Assembly: GCA_018623405.1 (NCBI GenBank) | Contig: JAAZVO010000018.1 | Coordinates: forward strand, 1-18,207 | Source: Crocinitomicaceae bacterium | GTDB taxonomy: Bacteria; Bacteroidota; Bacteroidia; Flavobacteriales_G; Salibacteraceae | DNA length: 18,207 nt | Direction: 5' to 3' | Shown: positions 7,983 through 16,800 of the stretch, piece by piece | Position numbering within the stretch: position 1 is the first letter of the stretch | Layout: every line of letters begins with the position of its first letter | Notes under the pieces: model-generated | The model's database searches: none | What the model was told of the DNA's origin: nothing | The model's input: the letters and a program-made list of their open reading frames with translations, nothing else | Program-made: the position numbers and the translations under genes

Positions 7983-8001
7983 TAACTTTGGATATATCCA
8001 A
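7983..8001 (+). promoter_or_regulatory. Promoter-like -7 box overlapping a 14-bp palindrome
   Basis: TAACTTTG at 7983-7990 fits TAnnTTTG. The perfect palindrome TTGGATATATCCAA (7988-8001) overlaps its 3' end and the expected transcription start. No clear -33 box is seen. If used, it would drive the two genes of cassette 1 with a leader of about 185 nt before the ATG at 8180. It lies 26 nt inside the predicted cassette start, so the cassette would carry its own promoter and possible operator. Confidence 0.4.
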
Positions 8002-8179
8002 TAACGGATTTATAGATTCCGCATTGCCATGTAAATCGGTTAAAAATAACATTTTTAAGAAATTGTTTTAATTATTTGACTCTTTCTTCCGCTCATCCTC
8101 CTTGACCTTTCGGTTATTCATTTCAACTACCCCTTCTCGACAATTAATCCTTTTTATTTTATTTTTAAATCTTTCAATC

Positions 8180-10696
8180 ATGAAAAATTTACTAGTACTT
8201 TTTTCTTTTTGCTTCTTTAATTTTATTGGCTTTGCCCAATTACCCGACTATGATGGTGAACCACCATCTCAACAATATGCCTATTGGCAAAACAAAGGAC
8301 AAGTTATTGACCTTAATGGAAATCAATTGAATGATTTCCTTTACCACACTGATAAGTGTTTTCCTGATCTTTATTTAGCTGAAGACAAGATTGCTTTTGT
8401 CTTTCCGGTTATTGACAATGATTCAACTACAAATGACACAATTAGTAGGTTTGACCTTGTTCCAACAGGCGAGGCATTATTAGGTGCTGAACTCGCGCCT
8501 TCTGAACAAGTTAGTGGTTATCTAAACTTCATTCTTCCACATTGTGTAGATAATGGTGTTCACAACTGCTCAAATGTTAAAGGTTACAACAGGGTTGTTT
8601 ATGAAGGGATATACAATGGAATAAACCTTCACACTTATTCAAATACGAATGGAGCAAAGCTCTATTTTGAAATCACTCCAGAAGGAAACCCTGCAAACAT
8701 CAACCTTAGGATTGATGGAATAGACTCTTTGCATGTTTATCCTTACTACTTAGAACTTTACCAAGAATCTGAAATATTTGAATTACCTGCTGCATTTGCC
8801 TATCAAGTTAATGAGGACAATGGAATTGATGGTCTTAGATGGGTTCCCATTTTAAATAAAGTTGACAGTATTACCCTAGCCTTTGATGTTGGAAATTATG
8901 ATACATCTAAAACTCTTGTGCTACAAATTGGGGTTCCAAACACTTCACTTGATGATTATGAGCCACGTCAAAACATGGATTGGTGTACTTATTATGGTGG
9001 TGCTGTAAATAGTCACTCCTCATTTAATGATGTTGCTGTAGATAAATATGGTGCAAGTTATATGGTGGGTACTAGCCCTACATCCGCTATTCCATTTACT
9101 TCTGGCTCTTATTCTAATTTTAATTTAGGGTTCACAGATATATTCATTTCAAAATTCGATTCCATTACGCAAGAGTGGATATTTGGAACATACTTTGGTG
9201 GCAATCATGACGACCTTGTCCCCCAAATCACAGTTTCAGACTCCTCTAATCCAATTGTTGTATTCCAAGCTCGGTCTGATAATTTGGTTACAGGTAACGG
9301 CAACCATCCCATCAATGCATACATAGACCCTAGCCACAATGTGGGTACTTACGACAATTTTGTTGCAAAGTTCTCGTCGTTAGGTGATGAACTTCAATGG
9401 GGTACTTATTATGGTGGCAGTGGAACTGAAAACCCGATGGATATTGAGTTTGATACCCTCACCAATTCCATTTATGTTGTTGGATTCAATTCATCTGAAT
9501 TTCCAATTGTTGCCAAGGTTGGGGCTTATAACTCAACCAATGGCGATGGCTACATACTAAAATTTGATGCTGATCTTGATGTTGATTGGGCCACCAAATT
9601 TGGTACTAGCTTCACCTTCCTCAACCGTGTTGTTTTTGACACCCTTGGCAATACCTTTATTGCAGGTTCTTCTCCTGATGGTGCTCCAACAGTTAACCCA
9701 GGCGGTAATGCATACTACTCTGGTTCCACAGGTGGTGGTGGAACTGATGGCGACGGCTACATCATTAAATTAAATGATAACGATTCGCTTTCTTGGGCAA
9801 CATACTTTGGTGGCTCATTAAGTGATGCTGCAAAAGGAATAACATGTGATGGTAAAGACATATTTGTGGTTGGTAATACTTCTTCTACTGATTTTCCAAC
9901 ACAACAGTTTTCTACCACAGCATATTTTGATAACTCACTCGCTACAGGTCAATCTTCTACCGATGCTTATTTCGCTAAGTTCTTAAACGATGGCAGGTTG
10001 GTTTGGTCCACTTATTTTGGTGGCACAGGTAACGATAATGGTAATAGAGTAACAGTTGATAAAAATGGAAATGTATATTTTATCGGCAATGCTATAAATG
10101 GGTACACTCAAACCAACAATTTCCCATTTTTTAGTAGCCCAAGCACCTACTTTAGCGGCAAAAACAACCTTTTTAGCGCAGATTATATTGCAGCTTTTAA
10201 AAGTGATTTAAAACAGGTTTTAACTACTTGTATTTATGGAAATAGAGACTATAGAATACATGGTATTGCCGCTGCAAACACTGAATATTTATATTTTGCA
10301 GGTGGTACAAAAACCAATAAAAACTCATTTCCGTTAGTAGATTTAGGGGGTATTGCCTATTTCGATGATAATAAAATAAACTCAAACAAAACAGCCCCTT
10401 TTGCGGCGCGATTTAATGTTTCTTATTTTTCTACATTAACAGGCTTATCTGAAATAAAAACAGAAAATGAAAGCAGTTTTGTTCTTTTCCCAAATCCTGC
10501 TAATCAATCTGTAACAATTATTGGCGAAAACCTAAATCAAGTGTTTCTGCTTGATGCAACAGGTAAATTAATTCATCAACAACAAGTTTTTTCCTCTAAC
10601 ACTTTAATAGACACCAAAAACCTTTCAAAAGGCATCTATTTCATTCAAGTAGAAGGCAAAAACGGAATATCTACTCAAAAACTAATCATTGAGTAA
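8180..10696 (+). CDS. SBBP beta-propeller-repeat protein with T9SS type A sorting domain
   Basis: The product has 838 residues from the ATG at 8180. The frame is open upstream to a TTG at 8102, but only the ATG places MKNLLVLFSFCFFNFIGFAQ, a clean signal peptide, at the N-terminus. An N-terminal domain opens with YWQNKGQ (about residues 35-41), typical of the domain that precedes SBBP repeats in Bacteroidota. From about residue 266 come six repeats of the SBBP type, each with W-x-T-Y-[YF]-G-G followed by a D-x-x-GN-x-Y-[VF]-x-G phrase (near residues 266, 333, 407, 470, 539 and 608). The last about 70 residues (VLFPNPANQ ... GIYFIQVEGKNGISTQKLIIE) are a T9SS type A signal. The protein should be secreted or attached to the surface. 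Its function is not known. It overlaps the next gene by 1 nt (TAATG). Confidence 0.87.
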   Translation: MKNLLVLFSFCFFNFIGFAQLPDYDGEPPSQQYAYWQNKGQVIDLNGNQLNDFLYHTDKCFPDLYLAEDKIAFVFPVIDNDSTTNDTISRFDLVPTGEALLGAELAPSEQVSGYLNFILPHCVDNGVHNCSNVKGYNRVVYEGIYNGINLHTYSNTNGAKLYFEITPEGNPANINLRIDGIDSLHVYPYYLELYQESEIFELPAAFAYQVNEDNGIDGLRWVPILNKVDSITLAFDVGNYDTSKTLVLQIGVPNTSLDDYEPRQNMDWCTYYGGAVNSHSSFNDVAVDKYGASYMVGTSPTSAIPFTSGSYSNFNLGFTDIFISKFDSITQEWIFGTYFGGNHDDLVPQITVSDSSNPIVVFQARSDNLVTGNGNHPINAYIDPSHNVGTYDNFVAKFSSLGDELQWGTYYGGSGTENPMDIEFDTLTNSIYVVGFNSSEFPIVAKVGAYNSTNGDGYILKFDADLDVDWATKFGTSFTFLNRVVFDTLGNTFIAGSSPDGAPTVNPGGNAYYSGSTGGGGTDGDGYIIKLNDNDSLSWATYFGGSLSDAAKGITCDGKDIFVVGNTSSTDFPTQQFSTTAYFDNSLATGQSSTDAYFAKFLNDGRLVWSTYFGGTGNDNGNRVTVDKNGNVYFIGNAINGYTQTNNFPFFSSPSTYFSGKNNLFSADYIAAFKSDLKQVLTTCIYGNRDYRIHGIAAANTEYLYFAGGTKTNKNSFPLVDLGGIAYFDDNKINSNKTAPFAARFNVSYFSTLTGLSEIKTENESSFVLFPNPANQSVTIIGENLNQVFLLDATGKLIHQQQVFSSNTLIDTKNLSKGIYFIQVEGKNGISTQKLIIE

Positions 10697-12060
10697 TGAA
10701 TAAATTATTCAAAATAAGTTTATGCAGCTTAGGGCTTACCCTAAGCTGCATTTTTTCTTTCTCTCAAGAAATTGTTGAGCTTGGGTTCAAAGCAGACAAT
10801 GGCATCCGTTCCATGTTTTTTGACTCCCTTTCAAAAAAATTGTTTGTCGGGGGAAATTTCAATTACCTATTAAATGATTCAGGGGAAAAAATTTTACATG
10901 TTAATAAACTCGCAGTTTGGGATGGCACAAAATGGGATTCAGTTGATAATTCTCACAACCACAAAACCTATGTTATTGGAATTAAAAGAGTAAAAGACAA
11001 ATTAACTTTCATTGGTACCGGTGGGGCTCACATTTTAAATTCCGACACTTTAAAAAGATTACCTCTAGGTGGCACTATCCTAAATTTAGAGGAAATAAAT
11101 GATACTGTCTATTTTGTTGGGTTAGAAAATTTCAATAAAGCTGACACACACAAAGTTGAGGGTATCGCAAAATGGGATGGCCAAAACTTCTACCCCATGC
11201 CTAAGCTTGAAAAGTTTGGCAGTTTTTATAACTATTCTGCAATCTCTGGATATAAAGGTGACATTTATGTTGGTGGAAATTTTACCGATTTTCAAATTCC
11301 TGAAAGAGCTGATTTAATGAAATTTGATGGCCAAAATTGGTTACCTGTTGGAGGGGGCATTGATGGTGGCCCTTGGATAAACAAATCCATCGTTTTTAAT
11401 AATGAATTATACTTTGGAGGATATTTTAATAAGCAAGGGAATTGGCCTCAATATGCTGGTAGAAATATTATAAAATGGGATGGTGATAATTGGTACACCG
11501 TAGGTGGGTTAGGAGACGATGGATTACAAGTAACCTCATTTAATGTAATTGACTCCTTTTTAGTAGTTGTTGGTGTATTTCAAACCGCTTCAAATGAAAT
11601 TTTCGCACCAGGAATTGCTGTTTTAAATAAAAATAAATGGTGTTCTTATGATTTTAACTTTGGTCAAATAAGAGAAGTAACAAGTAATGATACAATGCTA
11701 TTTGTTGGTGGTTGGGATGTTTATAATGGACAAACCTTAATTGGTATTAAAAATTTCAGAAATTTTTCAAATTGTTCTACTCCTGTAACTGTTGAAAAAA
11801 TTGAACCAAAAGATTTATTTGGCAAAAACTTAAAAGCTTTTCCTAATCCATTTGAAAAAAGTATAACAATTCAATGGCATGAAAATAAAGAAGCAAAAAG
11901 TTTGGTAATTCTGAATCAAAACGGAATGGAAATAAAAAGAATTAATTATCCCTCAAATAACCTTCAAATCGACTTGACTGAATTTCCTTCAGGTAGCTAT
12001 TTGGTAAAATTGACCTTAATGGATGATTCAAAAAAACTGACTCAAATAATAAAAAAATAA
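10696..12060 (+). CDS. Secreted WDG/GGNF-repeat beta-propeller-like protein with T9SS sorting domain
   Basis: The product has 454 residues with signal peptide MNKLFKISLCSLGLTLSCIF (then SFSQ). Repeats combine VGGNF or FGGYF with WDGxxW: LAVWDGTKWDSV (about residue 73), IAKWDGQNF (157), FDGQNWLPVGGG (208) and IIKWDGDNWYTVGG (258), a layout that resembles kelch- or propeller-like secreted proteins of Bacteroidota. From about residue 378, AFPNPFEKSITIQ through SGSYLVKLTLMDDSKKLTQI is a T9SS type A C-terminal domain. The ATG shares one base with the stop of the gene upstream, so translation is likely coupled and the two products are made together. A strong hairpin lies within the signal-peptide codons. 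The binding partner or function cannot be told from sequence. Confidence 0.85.
   Translation: MNKLFKISLCSLGLTLSCIFSFSQEIVELGFKADNGIRSMFFDSLSKKLFVGGNFNYLLNDSGEKILHVNKLAVWDGTKWDSVDNSHNHKTYVIGIKRVKDKLTFIGTGGAHILNSDTLKRLPLGGTILNLEEINDTVYFVGLENFNKADTHKVEGIAKWDGQNFYPMPKLEKFGSFYNYSAISGYKGDIYVGGNFTDFQIPERADLMKFDGQNWLPVGGGIDGGPWINKSIVFNNELYFGGYFNKQGNWPQYAGRNIIKWDGDNWYTVGGLGDDGLQVTSFNVIDSFLVVVGVFQTASNEIFAPGIAVLNKNKWCSYDFNFGQIREVTSNDTMLFVGGWDVYNGQTLIGIKNFRNFSNCSTPVTVEKIEPKDLFGKNLKAFPNPFEKSITIQWHENKEAKSLVILNQNGMEIKRINYPSNNLQIDLTEFPSGSYLVKLTLMDDSKKLTQIIKK
10722..10756 (+). terminator. Terminator-like hairpin inside the signal-peptide codons of the second cassette gene
   Basis: ATGCAGCTTAGGG (10722-10734) pairs perfectly over 13 bp with CCCTAAGCTGCAT (10739-10751) around a CTTA loop, and is followed by a T run (10751-10756). 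This is the form of an intrinsic terminator, placed 26 nt after the stop of the SBBP gene but inside codons 9-19 of the next gene. It could limit transcription of the second gene (an attenuator relieved by a coupled ribosome) or be a chance structure of the signal-peptide codons. Confidence 0.55.
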
Positions 12061-12073
12061 AGTAAAACACAGC

Positions 12074-12138
12074 GCATAACATAGTATAAAATGCATAGCC
12101 TCCTACGTCGGCAACACATCTTATACAGACCGTTGTGT
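12074..12138 (+). repeat. attC-like recombination site A (65 bp)
   Basis: Left box GCATAAC (12074-12080); 3-nt spacer; stem arm 12084-12100; 9-nt loop; arm 12110-12126; 5-nt spacer; right box GTTGTGT (12132-12138) preceded by C. The arms match at 13 of 17 positions. Three of the four mismatches become G.T pairs on the minus strand. It sits between the stop of the WDG-repeat gene (12060) and the GPP34-like gene (12158). Confidence 0.68.
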
Positions 12139-12157
12139 GGCATAAAAACGAACGACC

Positions 12158-12832
12158 ATGACAAATAATACAGTAGAGAAATTTTTAATATTAATTCAAC
12201 ATCCAGATAGATATCGATTTATTGTATCTGACCAGATAAAAAACGCTGGATTAATTGGTTCTATTCTACTTGATTTAGCTAATTCTGATAATCTGGAGAT
12301 AGAAAATGGGAAATTGTTGATTAAATCCAAAAACACAGATTTATCACAATCTCATTCTATGATTTTGGAGCAGATTGAGAAATCTTCACGGATTCGAAAA
12401 ATTAAAACTTGGATTGCTAAGTTTTCACGTAAATCGAGAAAGATTCAAAAAGAGATATTGATAGAGCTGGAATCCAAAGGGATAATAAAAATTCATCAGA
12501 GAAGCTTTTTAGGTATTAAGTATTATAAGACTCAGTTAATAGATTCTTCAATTAGAAATAGTCTCATCAACGAGATTCGTGATATTATTTTTAAGGATTC
12601 GACAATTAGCAAAGAGAATGCTTTGATTCTCGGATTAATTGAAGCTTGTAAAATGCACAAGATTATTGCAAAAGATAAAAGTGAGATTAAAATATGTAAA
12701 AGAAAATTAGCAGAGATTATAAAATCTGATTCGATTTCTCAAGGAGTGGATAAAGTGATTAAGGAAATGCAAGCAGCGATAATTGGAGCTGTGGTTGCAT
12801 CAACAGTTGCGGTGACTGCAGGTTCAAATTGA
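12158..12832 (+). CDS. GPP34-family protein (Golgi phosphoprotein 3-like fold)
   Basis: The product has 224 residues and no signal peptide. The pattern GLIGSILLDLANSDNLEIEN, then GKLLIKS, a basic segment IKTWIAKFSRKSRKIQKEIL, ELESKGIIKIHQRSFLGIKY, and ENALILGLIEACKM follows the domain plan of the GPP34 (GOLPH3/Vps74) family. In eukaryotes this fold binds phosphatidylinositol-4-phosphate; bacterial members are poorly understood, so the role is open. The last about 22 residues (MQAAIIGAVVASTVAVTAGS, then N) are hydrophobic and small, possibly a membrane-interacting tail. It is the only gene of the 857-bp predicted cassette and starts 19 nt after the right box of site A. No promoter is evident in that gap, so transcription may read through from upstream. 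Confidence 0.72.
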   Translation: MTNNTVEKFLILIQHPDRYRFIVSDQIKNAGLIGSILLDLANSDNLEIENGKLLIKSKNTDLSQSHSMILEQIEKSSRIRKIKTWIAKFSRKSRKIQKEILIELESKGIIKIHQRSFLGIKYYKTQLIDSSIRNSLINEIRDIIFKDSTISKENALILGLIEACKMHKIIAKDKSEIKICKRKLAEIIKSDSISQGVDKVIKEMQAAIIGAVVASTVAVTAGSN

Positions 12833-12865
12833 TAAGAAAAATATTTGAAATGAATAAATTACGCC

Positions 12866-12995
12866 ACACAACACGCAATATACGTAAGCCGGGGGATGTG
12901 CGTAATTTGAACTTTAGTACATTTAATAAAAATTGTAACGGTTTGATAGGTTGGAGCTTCGAATTCCCGGCCTCCGCATATTGCCACCGTTGGGC
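12866..12995 (+). repeat. attC-like recombination site B (130 bp)
   Basis: Left box ACACAAC (12866-12872); 2-nt spacer; arm 12875-12893; arm 12966-12984; 4-nt spacer; right box GTTGGGC (12989-12995), an exact match to the integron consensus GTTRRRY. The arms match at 16 of 19 positions, and two of the three mismatches are G.T on the minus strand. A second inner stem (AATT at 12904-12907 with 12962-12965, extended by GAA/TTC) fills part of the variable centre. Left box extended, GCCACACAAC, is the exact complement of the right end of site A. Confidence 0.72.
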
Positions 12996-13045
12996 AACAT
13001 GCTGGAAAAAGAATTAGTATTTTTCAGATTATAAATTAAATTGAT

Positions 13046-13822
13046 ATGAAACCTATCTCCCTCACCCTAATTTCCATCTTACTGACTTTAACTTCATTTA
13101 CCCAAACACAGCCCCAATTTAAATTTTGGTTGGCTTTTGAAGACTCTATAGGACAAAGGGATACAATTTGGATAAATAAATACGATTCTTTAAGCTCACT
13201 TTTAGCAGATTCAACATTAAAGAAATGTAACCTAGAAATTGATACTTTAAATTTTATGTCTTATATTAATCTAGGTTCAGATTCCAATAGATGTTTTAAT
13301 TTTTTTGATGATAGAAAATCAATTTCTTTTAACATCCAAGCCCAAAACTATCACTTGCCAATTACCATCCGTTGGGATAGCAGTTTGTTGCGTAACAATG
13401 GGTTGCCATGGCAAATAAAAACTGCTCAACTATCACATCGTTACTTATGGCCTTGCTGTCATAACATGCTTTTAACTAATTCATTTATTGCTTTACCCTA
13501 CACTTGGGGTGGAGCATACGATACCCCTTTTCCTATCGAATTATACATATCTGATTTAAATTTTAATAGCGTTCAAAATAAATTTAATCAAACAAAAATT
13601 GAATTATTTCCTATTCCGGCTTCTCATTTTTTAACCATCAAAAACCTAGATAATAGAGAAATAAAAAAAATTGAAATAATGACTTATGAAGGCCGAATAC
13701 TAAAGCGAAAATCCTTGTTGGAAAATAAAGTTGGTATAATGGAATTACCCAATGGTATATATTTTTTAAAAATTCAAACCTACAACCAAATCTATTATGA
13801 AAAATTTATTAAAATCAATTAA
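13046..13822 (+). CDS. Small secreted protein of unknown function with T9SS sorting domain
   Basis: The product has 258 residues. MKPISLTLISILLTLTSFTQ is a signal peptide. The middle (about residues 22-180) is not recognised; it contains paired cysteines (WPCCHN) and a run of aromatic residues, and looks like an all-beta extracellular domain. From about residue 185, IELFPIPASHFLTIKNLDN through LPNGIYFLKIQTYNQIYYEK is a T9SS type A domain in which the usual FPNP is FPIP. Its last 26 nt overlap the start of the metalloprotease-like gene in another frame, indicating one transcript and probably coupled translation. A near-match -7 box TATTTTTC lies at 13018-13025. A role as partner, chaperone or inhibitor of the neighbour is possible but is only inferred from the overlap. 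Confidence 0.82.
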   Translation: MKPISLTLISILLTLTSFTQTQPQFKFWLAFEDSIGQRDTIWINKYDSLSSLLADSTLKKCNLEIDTLNFMSYINLGSDSNRCFNFFDDRKSISFNIQAQNYHLPITIRWDSSLLRNNGLPWQIKTAQLSHRYLWPCCHNMLLTNSFIALPYTWGGAYDTPFPIELYISDLNFNSVQNKFNQTKIELFPIPASHFLTIKNLDNREIKKIEIMTYEGRILKRKSLLENKVGIMELPNGIYFLKIQTYNQIYYEKFIKIN

Positions 13823-16800
13823 CTTTTGCTTATTCATTGTAATTAATATTAGTGCATTTGGTCAAAATGGAAGTGCAAATGGCTGGTTTCTTCCATCAAA
13901 CACTTTAGACCAAAATGGAAATCATCATCCTATTAGAGTTTTAGCAGTTTGTGTTGAAATAAATTATGACGATTCTCTGAATAGGCCTACATGGTACGAT
14001 ATAAATAACTTAAAGGAGTACTGGCAACTAGGTCAAATTCCTCAAAATATTCAAGATTGGTTTGACCCTCAAAGTACTAATGATGTAACACAATTTTTCG
14101 ATGAGGCCAGTTTAGGTAATTTGAGAGTTGAGGGAGATATTTTACAAAACATTATTACTGTTAACGAATCTGATGTTACTGACCTTTATAGAACTGATTC
14201 AGAGGGGAAAATTGTAAATTTTGGAGGACAACCAGATTTTTTAAATGAAATATTTAAAAAATTTAACTCACTATCTTCATTTAATACTGTGCGGAATACC
14301 CCTATTAATGATTTTGACAATTGGAATGATAACAATATCCAAGGAGCGCAAAAAACCATGGGTACAAACAATGGGTTTGACTATATCGCTTTCTTTATTA
14401 GAAATCATACAAGCAATGGTGATGTTGGTTTTGCAGAAAATGATGAAGATTCTATAAATGCTCCTTTTAATAATACAATTTATACCGCAGATAATATTCA
14501 TATGCAAAATGGAAATGAATTTAAAACATTCATCCATGAAATGGGTCATTTATTTTTAGGTGGCAATAGTTTCCACGCTGCTGGTGGGCAGCATAATCAT
14601 AATAGTGCAGGTGCTAACTATTTTGGCCCAAGACAAAGCGGTTGGGGAATTATGGGTTTTGGTAGCCTTCAAACGGTTAATGCCTGGGAAAGAGACCGAC
14701 TAAATTGGATTGATTTAAACACCCCCAATAGAAACCTTACAGGAAATATTGCTAACCATGAAATTTATGCATTAAACCAAAGCTTTGTAAATACTTCAGG
14801 TGATATAGACCCCAATGTTAACAACACAACCCAAACTTTTTGGATAAGAGATTTTGTAACTACAGGCGATGCAATTAGGATTAGGTTACCTTTTATTGAC
14901 CAAGCAAACGAATTTGAACAATGGTTATGGTTGGAAAATCACCAAACAACACTTAACAATAATTCCAACTTTGATGACTTAATTTTTTCTTCAAACGCTT
15001 GCAGACCAAACGCTACTCCTGGTTTATACGCCTACATTCAGGTTGAAAAAAATAATAAGTTAAACTTTGGTGGTTTTGGAGACTATTTAAGGGTTTTACC
15101 TGCTAATGGATTTTTTGATTATCAGCTTCCCGGAACAACAAATATGGACTGTGTGGCTTTTAACAATGATAGTTCCGCTGCTTATTACAAAAAGACTAAA
15201 ACAAATCCTCTTTCAGGAGCTTCAGATTTAGAGTACCTAATAACTGATAAAAACAACGATAATAGAATAGAATTGGGTGAGGAAATAATAACCTTTATTG
15301 AAGAAAGAAATGGAAGCCCTATGGATGATTTACCTTTTCACGGTTTATCTAATCACGCCTTCACCCTAACAGGCAACAACAAACTAGGCATGGGCACCAA
15401 CCCCTCTGCCAACAGCATGTTAACCGAGGTGAGTTTTGATGAAGCAAGGGATTACAATACAGTAAGAAACAATCGAATAGTTTACCTAAATGGCGTTTCT
15501 GTTGAAATAATTGGTGAGCAAGCCAATGCCAATAACGCCAATATGATGGATTTACAGATTAAGGTTAGGTTTGATGATGTTGCTATTAATCAAAATGTTA
15601 ATTACAGTGCGGATAATATTGTGCTGCCAGATATTGTTCAAAGTGGAACAGATTTGGAAATTGCGGCCAACCGCTGTGTGTTTATTTACCACGGTACTAC
15701 ACCTACAAATGTGGGTATTGCAGATACTAGCTATATTGACAACTCAAACCCAAATAATCCTATTCAAATTAATACCCAAACAAGCACATTTACCTCATAT
15801 AAAAACAATATTTTTTTTTCTAAACCTACCAAATTTTTTATTGAACCCAATGCCAATGCTCACCTTAATGCAGGTGCTACCATTGAAGTGCAAGACGATA
15901 GCCGCCTAATACTTAGGCCTAACAGCAGCATTACCTTAGATGCCAATGCCAAAATTGTAGTAAAAGATGATGCAAAAATGATTTTACACCCTGATGCATT
16001 TATTGATTTTGCTACAGGTAGCTACATCGATGTAAAAGATAACGCCACGCTAATAATAAAAGCAGGTAACGAGGTTGAACTCAGTGGTTTGCCTGAAGTT
16101 AGGGTTACAGGTAATGGTAAAATTATTATTGAAGATGATGCCACACTTCAAGTTGCAGGCGGTGGTTTAATAGATATTCAACAAGGAGCAACCTTAGAGT
16201 ATCAAAATTCTGTTGTAGGCAAAGGTTTACAATTTGGCGCTTATGGTACAGCAGGTGGCAACGAGGTTGAATTAAGAATTGATGGCAATTTAGTTGTAAA
16301 ATTTTCCCAAAATTTTACCTTTAATGGCAATGGTTATTTAAACTTTTATCCCAACAACAACTTAATTCTGCCTCAAGGTTGTAGTTTTAATCTTACAGGC
16401 CAACTTGCAGGTGGTCAAGATTTAATTTTTAAAATTCAGCCTAACACAATCGTTACATTTAACGATGCTAACGTCAATTTAAATCAAGGTAAAATAGAGT
16501 TTGGCAATTTATCTCAATTTCAACATACATCAGGTTCATTAAAACTTTCAAATATGCTTGCTCAAGGGGCAACGGCAAACAATGCTTTCTTGGCTAATCA
16601 ATTAAGTAGTGTTTCTATTTCAGGTTCTGTTTTTCAAGATTTCTCCTCCGGTAACTCGCTTAATATTCAAAACAGCAACATCATTAATCTTTTTGGGGTA
16701 ACATTTAACAATTGCCCCTACCCTCTTGCGCTTAGTGCTAATAATAAAACTAGTTTGTTTAGTTGCAATTTTAATCACCCTATAGGGCAAGGTGTAGAGG

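Noticed and set aside
8102..8179. Longer start (TTG at 8102) for the SBBP-repeat protein
   Set aside because: The extra 26 residues would precede and bury a well-formed signal peptide that starts at the ATG at 8180.
8974..10030. Repeated WxTYFGG-coding segments as a DNA repeat or CRISPR-like array
   Set aside because: The repetition is at protein level (SBBP repeats); the underlying DNA is diverged and in frame, with no constant repeat and spacer structure.
12829..13017. 62-residue open frame after the GPP34-like gene
   Set aside because: It runs through the arms and boxes of hairpin site B, has no recognisable protein character, and its sequence is explained by the site's inverted repeats.
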